Source: Misgurnus anguillicaudatus
Lineage: Eukaryota; Chordata; Actinopteri; Cypriniformes; Cobitidae
Reading direction: 5' to 3'
Assembly: GCF_027580225.2 (NCBI RefSeq)
Contig: NC_073337.2
Location: 11,771,001-11,835,000 of the forward strand
DNA: 64,000 nucleotides
This document shows positions 60,545-64,000 of the stretch, piece by piece; position 1 is the first letter of the stretch, and each line of letters starts with the position of its first letter. Position numbers and translations under genes: made by a program. The notes under the pieces are model-generated. The model did not search any database. It was not told the DNA's origin and was given only the letters and a program-made list of their open reading frames with translations.

Positions 60545-60742
60545 TGTTGTCATGATTCAGCAAGGACGAAACCCAGATACAGGTAGCAGGCAGAACACAA
60601 GACTTTTATTAAGACACAAACAGGAACTAAGGAAAGCAAAAGCCCACGAGAAGGGAAACAGGATAAATAGAACTCAAAATAACAATGGACAGGATAAACT
60701 TAACTATAACACTGGACTAGGACAAACTAACAATACTTACCA

Positions 60743-62301
60743 TGTGTTCACACCAGCCGCATTTGAGGCGTCATATTCACGTCTACAGTGTCTAGTACGC
60801 CACTTGAACATTTTGGGCTCTATCATACACCCGGCGCAATGCGCGACGCAAGTGTCTTTTGCAAGTTTCCACCCTGCGCAATTATCATTTTCACGTTTAG
60901 CGCCACGTTGTTTAAATAGCAAATGCATTTGCGCCCCCTTTTGCGCCCATGGGCGTTCTGGTCTGAAAACGAGTTGTGTTCAGGCGCATTGTTGGCGCGT
61001 TGCTATTTTGAGACAACTAAAATAGACTACGCCATTGACTAACCAAAACCTGGTCTAAAGTCTAAAGTCAATGGCGCAATATGTTTTTTGTTATTTAAAG
61101 AGCGCATTAGTAATATGCGCCTATAAACTGGACGACAATGTGGGTTTGCTTATCACACACATGAATGCGCAGCAGCACAAAAACTCTTTTAAATATGAAA
61201 GATTAAAGGATTGAATGTAAAAGATTATTATTGAGTCTCTTGGACATAAATGAGGACTAATTATGAGACATTAGAAGGCGTAAAGAGCTGCTTCACCTGT
61301 AGCCTGGTAAGTAAATAAATGCTTTGTTTTTAAATGTTTTTTTTTTAATGCTACCTCACAGATTTATTGTATATGATGACTCTGTACCTGTGGATATGGT
61401 GGGATGAGAAACATTTTGAAGTAATGCTTAAAAAACTGACGCTGTCCAAGTGCTGAAACGTGCGGAGAGCCGTTTGAAAATTCTTTACCTCCTGTTTGTA
61501 ACAAATAAAGTATTTTTAGAGTACAAACCTTTTCTTACATACTTTTTTAAAATTATGTAAATTATTTTTTGATGATATTGGATAGCCATACATTTAAAGC
61601 AATTAAAAGTCTGCTTTTTTACTTCCATGACTAAAAGAAAATGGGTTTTAAAGGTTTTAATAAAAAAATAACAATTTCAATACAAGTGAAAAACAACACA
61701 ATTATTTAACATTAATCTTAAACTGGGGATCTTCTTCCTCCGCTTAGTTTTTCAGTTTATAAAGTCCGTCATCTAAATAGGGATTAGACATAGCGCCAGC
61801 GCAACAGGCTTTTAAAGGGGATGAGAGCTGAGACTCTCATTGGTTTATTGCACGTTACGCCCAAAATACTCCCATTACTCATAAAAAAAGGACTAAGCCT
61901 TTTCGACCATGCGCTCTGCGCACAAACCATTTTTCCCGTCGTTAAATTAGCAAAAGTGGATTCGGACACGCCCATTTAGACATTGCGCTGTGCGCTTTAG
62001 ACAATGCGCTTAGATCGTTAAAATAGGGCCCTTTGAGTTTACTTGCTTCATTCGTGTGTGAAACTGTGCGTGAAATTCTAATAATTCAGACATTCACACG
62101 GAAATTTGTGTCATGGGAGGGGCTTCTACGACCCCGCTCGCTTCCTGTAATCACGTCACTACTAGAGCAAGCTCCTGAGCACTGCGCTAAACGCCTCATT
62201 CGTGCAGCGAGACCTCCACATGCGCGCCAACGCGTCTTTACATTGACTTAACATTAAAATCACTCGCGCTTGACGCCTCTCCCGCTGTTGGTCTGAACGC
62301 A
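60743..62301. mobile_element. MITE with TGTGTTCACACC / TGCGTTCAGACC ends, interrupted
   Basis: Left tgtgttcacaccagccgc and right gctgttggtctgaacgca are imperfect inverses; gaggcgtca and tgacgcctc pair just inside. Its body is split by the GGGCCC-family element at 60815-62031. Confidence 0.7.
60812..62034 (-). mobile_element. GGGCCC-family DNA element, copy B (60815-62031), 3-bp TSD
   Basis: Inverted relative to copy A at 6165-7340. Ends gggctctatcatacacccgg and cgttaaaatagggccc, flanked by TTT on both sides. 1217 bp. Most of the sequence aligns with copy A, including gcaaatgcatttgc, the taatcctttaatct-type region and the conserved frame at 61784-61975. Confidence 0.88.
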
Positions 62302-62565
62302 GCATTAGACTTAATAATGACTTTCAATGATTCTCAACGTGATCTTCACTTGACATAGGTTAACAGATGAACCAACATAGGACAGCACACACAAAAGGAC
62401 ATTAAAAAAGGGAGCAAATAATGAGGGCAAAAGGTGAAGGAAAAGAAACAATGACAAGATAATTTATGAGGAGACTAGGGGGTGGGGACAAGACAGGTAA
62501 GCACATGGCCTGATAAAAAACAAACCAGGGCCACGTGCTTCCACACACAACGTGGGTTCACAACA

Positions 62566-62640
62566 TGCAGTGTGTGTGTTCACTACTCGCTTCACTCATT
62601 CACTTCACCAAGCACAAATTCTTTGAAAGTTTCCAGAAAA
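62566..62640 (+). repeat. tRNA-derived SINE, 3' part
   Basis: Continues the SINE begun at 60403 after the 2-kb insertion: cagtgtgtgtgttcactact through ccaagcacaaattct. Confidence 0.55.
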
Positions 62641-62699
62641 AGTAGTTTTGGACCTCCTACACGTAACAACTAAATAGCAATGTACCATATTGTTAATTT

Positions 62700-64000
62700 T
62701 GTAAAACATACTTTTTTAGAGTAACGTTCTTATTTCCTATTTGCTCATTTAAAAGTACTGCCATATCTGAAAAAGAAACAACCTACACTACTAAAATATA
62801 GTTGTTATCCTTAAAGTGCATGTGAGCAATAGAGCAGAAAATGGTAGCAAAAGTTTGGCCCTCTATACACCTATTCCCCCTACCTCCTTTTAAAAAACAG
62901 GGTGTATGCAAATTGGGGGAAAGCTTTCTCTTAGCTTTTAAAAATAAAAGCAATTTTGGTTAAAGGGCTGAGCAGAGAGCCTGTGATGTATAACCAAGAC
63001 CTTGCATTTAATTAAGCCAGCCTCTTCCACTTTTCTGCAAGCATGCATAATCATTTCATACACCGTGATATCATCTGCCTAATGCGCTATTTTACCATAC
63101 AGTTAAACCTGGGCGATAAATCTTCCTCAGCTTTCTTTTAATAGATGCAGGGTGAATAATGCGTGCATTAGATTACCGGCCCAGCGTTGTGTGTGAGAGG
63201 AAATACTTTACAATGATTATGGCCACCTCTCCCAGCGGACACCATCTTCATGCCCCTACCAAGCTTCTGCCCAATTGTTGGTTTCATTTCCACCGCATAA
63301 AAAAATGCATTTAATTCACACGAGTATCTGCATGTAAAATACACCCTGCCACTACAGAAGTGAAGGTGCCCTAGTACTTACTAGACTCTGTTAGAATGAA
63401 ATATATTTTAATGTCTGCAGATTTTATCGTGCTGTAGGTCAATAGTGGACACCCACAACTTCAAGCAGAAATGCATTTGTGAGGGCATTTGCACTTTTGC
63501 AAATTTCTATGAGGATAAAGGAGCTTTCAACACTTTTATTTTCTTTCCACACTCATTATATTTCTGGATTGCCACATGACTTAAGGGATCATGCTGGGTC
63601 ACATTCAAAACACTCCTAGATTTTGCAAAAGTGCAAATGGATTTGTTATTTACTGTTTTGACATCTGTCTTTCTAGTGTGATGAATTAGCAACAAATAAC
63701 AGACACATTTTGCTTTCTAACCTGACTTTGACAACTATGACAGATGTTAAAACAAGCCCATTATTATTAATGAACATCAGGTCATACTGAACAATTTTGT
63801 GTAACAATGTTGACATTTTATCACATGTCTGTGTTTCTGATTTGTCATGTATTTTATTTTTGTAGCCCATGTCATTTTTGTCTGTTTTTGTTAGTCTTTC
63901 ACTGTCCTAGTGTTTTCAGGTGTTCATTGTGTTTACATGCAACCAAATAATCGGTTTGTAATCGTATTGATGGCTCAATCGTATTGAAAAGCCTTCATGT
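62700..64000. other. Unique 5' flank, candidate regulatory DNA
   Basis: No transposon ends. The stretch 62990-63320 has mixed composition with many homeodomain-type ATTA/TAAT words (cataatcatttcatacaccg, gcattagattaccggcccag). No coding frame is supported. Confidence 0.25.

Larger units (their letters stand above)
60545..62565 (-). mobile_element. LTR-like element inserted in the SINE and itself interrupted
   Basis: Ends tgttgtcatgattcagc and ggttcacaaca (TGTTGT / ACAACA). Its own sequence is 60545-60742 plus 62302-62565; the middle is later insertions. On the minus strand the distal part carries an aataaaag signal. Flanking duplication is not clear. Confidence 0.6.

Noticed and set aside
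1..64000. CRISPR arrays, rRNA, operons
   Set aside because: No regular spacer-repeat arrays or rRNA text were seen. The sequence is vertebrate nuclear DNA.

Overview
The window is vertebrate nuclear DNA, most likely from a cypriniform (carp/zebrafish-like) teleost. It is AT-rich, has no bacterial-style gene packing, carries tRNA-derived SINEs, an L2-type LINE tail and CA/TA/AAT microsatellites, and is very dense in short non-autonomous DNA transposons. Several of these have perfect target-site duplications (TSDs) that can be read directly. The lineage below teleost is an inference from the repeat style.

The only protein-coding gene I can support is tafa5 (fam19a5), a secreted chemokine-like neuropeptide gene on the minus strand. 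Exon 1 (signal peptide, 30 codons plus one base, ATG at 43063) lies at 42973-43063. Exon 2 (start of the mature cysteine-containing domain, 150 bp) lies at 3439-3588. Both have good splice sites, and the two meet in the same phase to form the expected Gly codon. About 39.4 kb of the window is therefore tafa5 intron 1, about 3.4 kb is the start of the next intron, and about 21 kb is 5' flank. The last coding exon(s) lie beyond the left edge. A CpG-bearing stretch upstream of exon 1, with a perfect CRE palindrome at 43674-43681, is the likely promoter.

Layout. 1-3400: a recent direct duplication carrying a hAT end, then foldback and palindromic repeats. 3439-3588: tafa5 exon 2. 3589-42972: intron 1, holding at least seven hAT-type elements with 8-bp TSDs (4531-6006, 10256-11094, 19741-21081, 23690-24532, 27945-28335, 39396-39818 and similar), three copies of a TTAA element, a 3-bp-TSD element, a 9-bp-TSD element carrying a broken RecQ-like helicase fragment (22694-23581), SINEs, a LINE tail and LTR-like pieces. 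42973-43700: exon 1 and promoter. 43700-64000: 5' flank with two strongly nested transposon stacks (45390-46975 and 60403-62640), two palindromic elements that share a core but not their arms (44800-45269, 45796-46259), a degenerate Tc1-like transposase (about 50030-50540) and several unique stretches that may be regulatory.

The most unusual items are the helicase-bearing 9-bp-TSD element, the core-sharing/arm-swapping palindromes, the four-deep insertion stack at 60403-62640, and a hAT insertion at 57024-57456 whose unoccupied relative is present in the same window.
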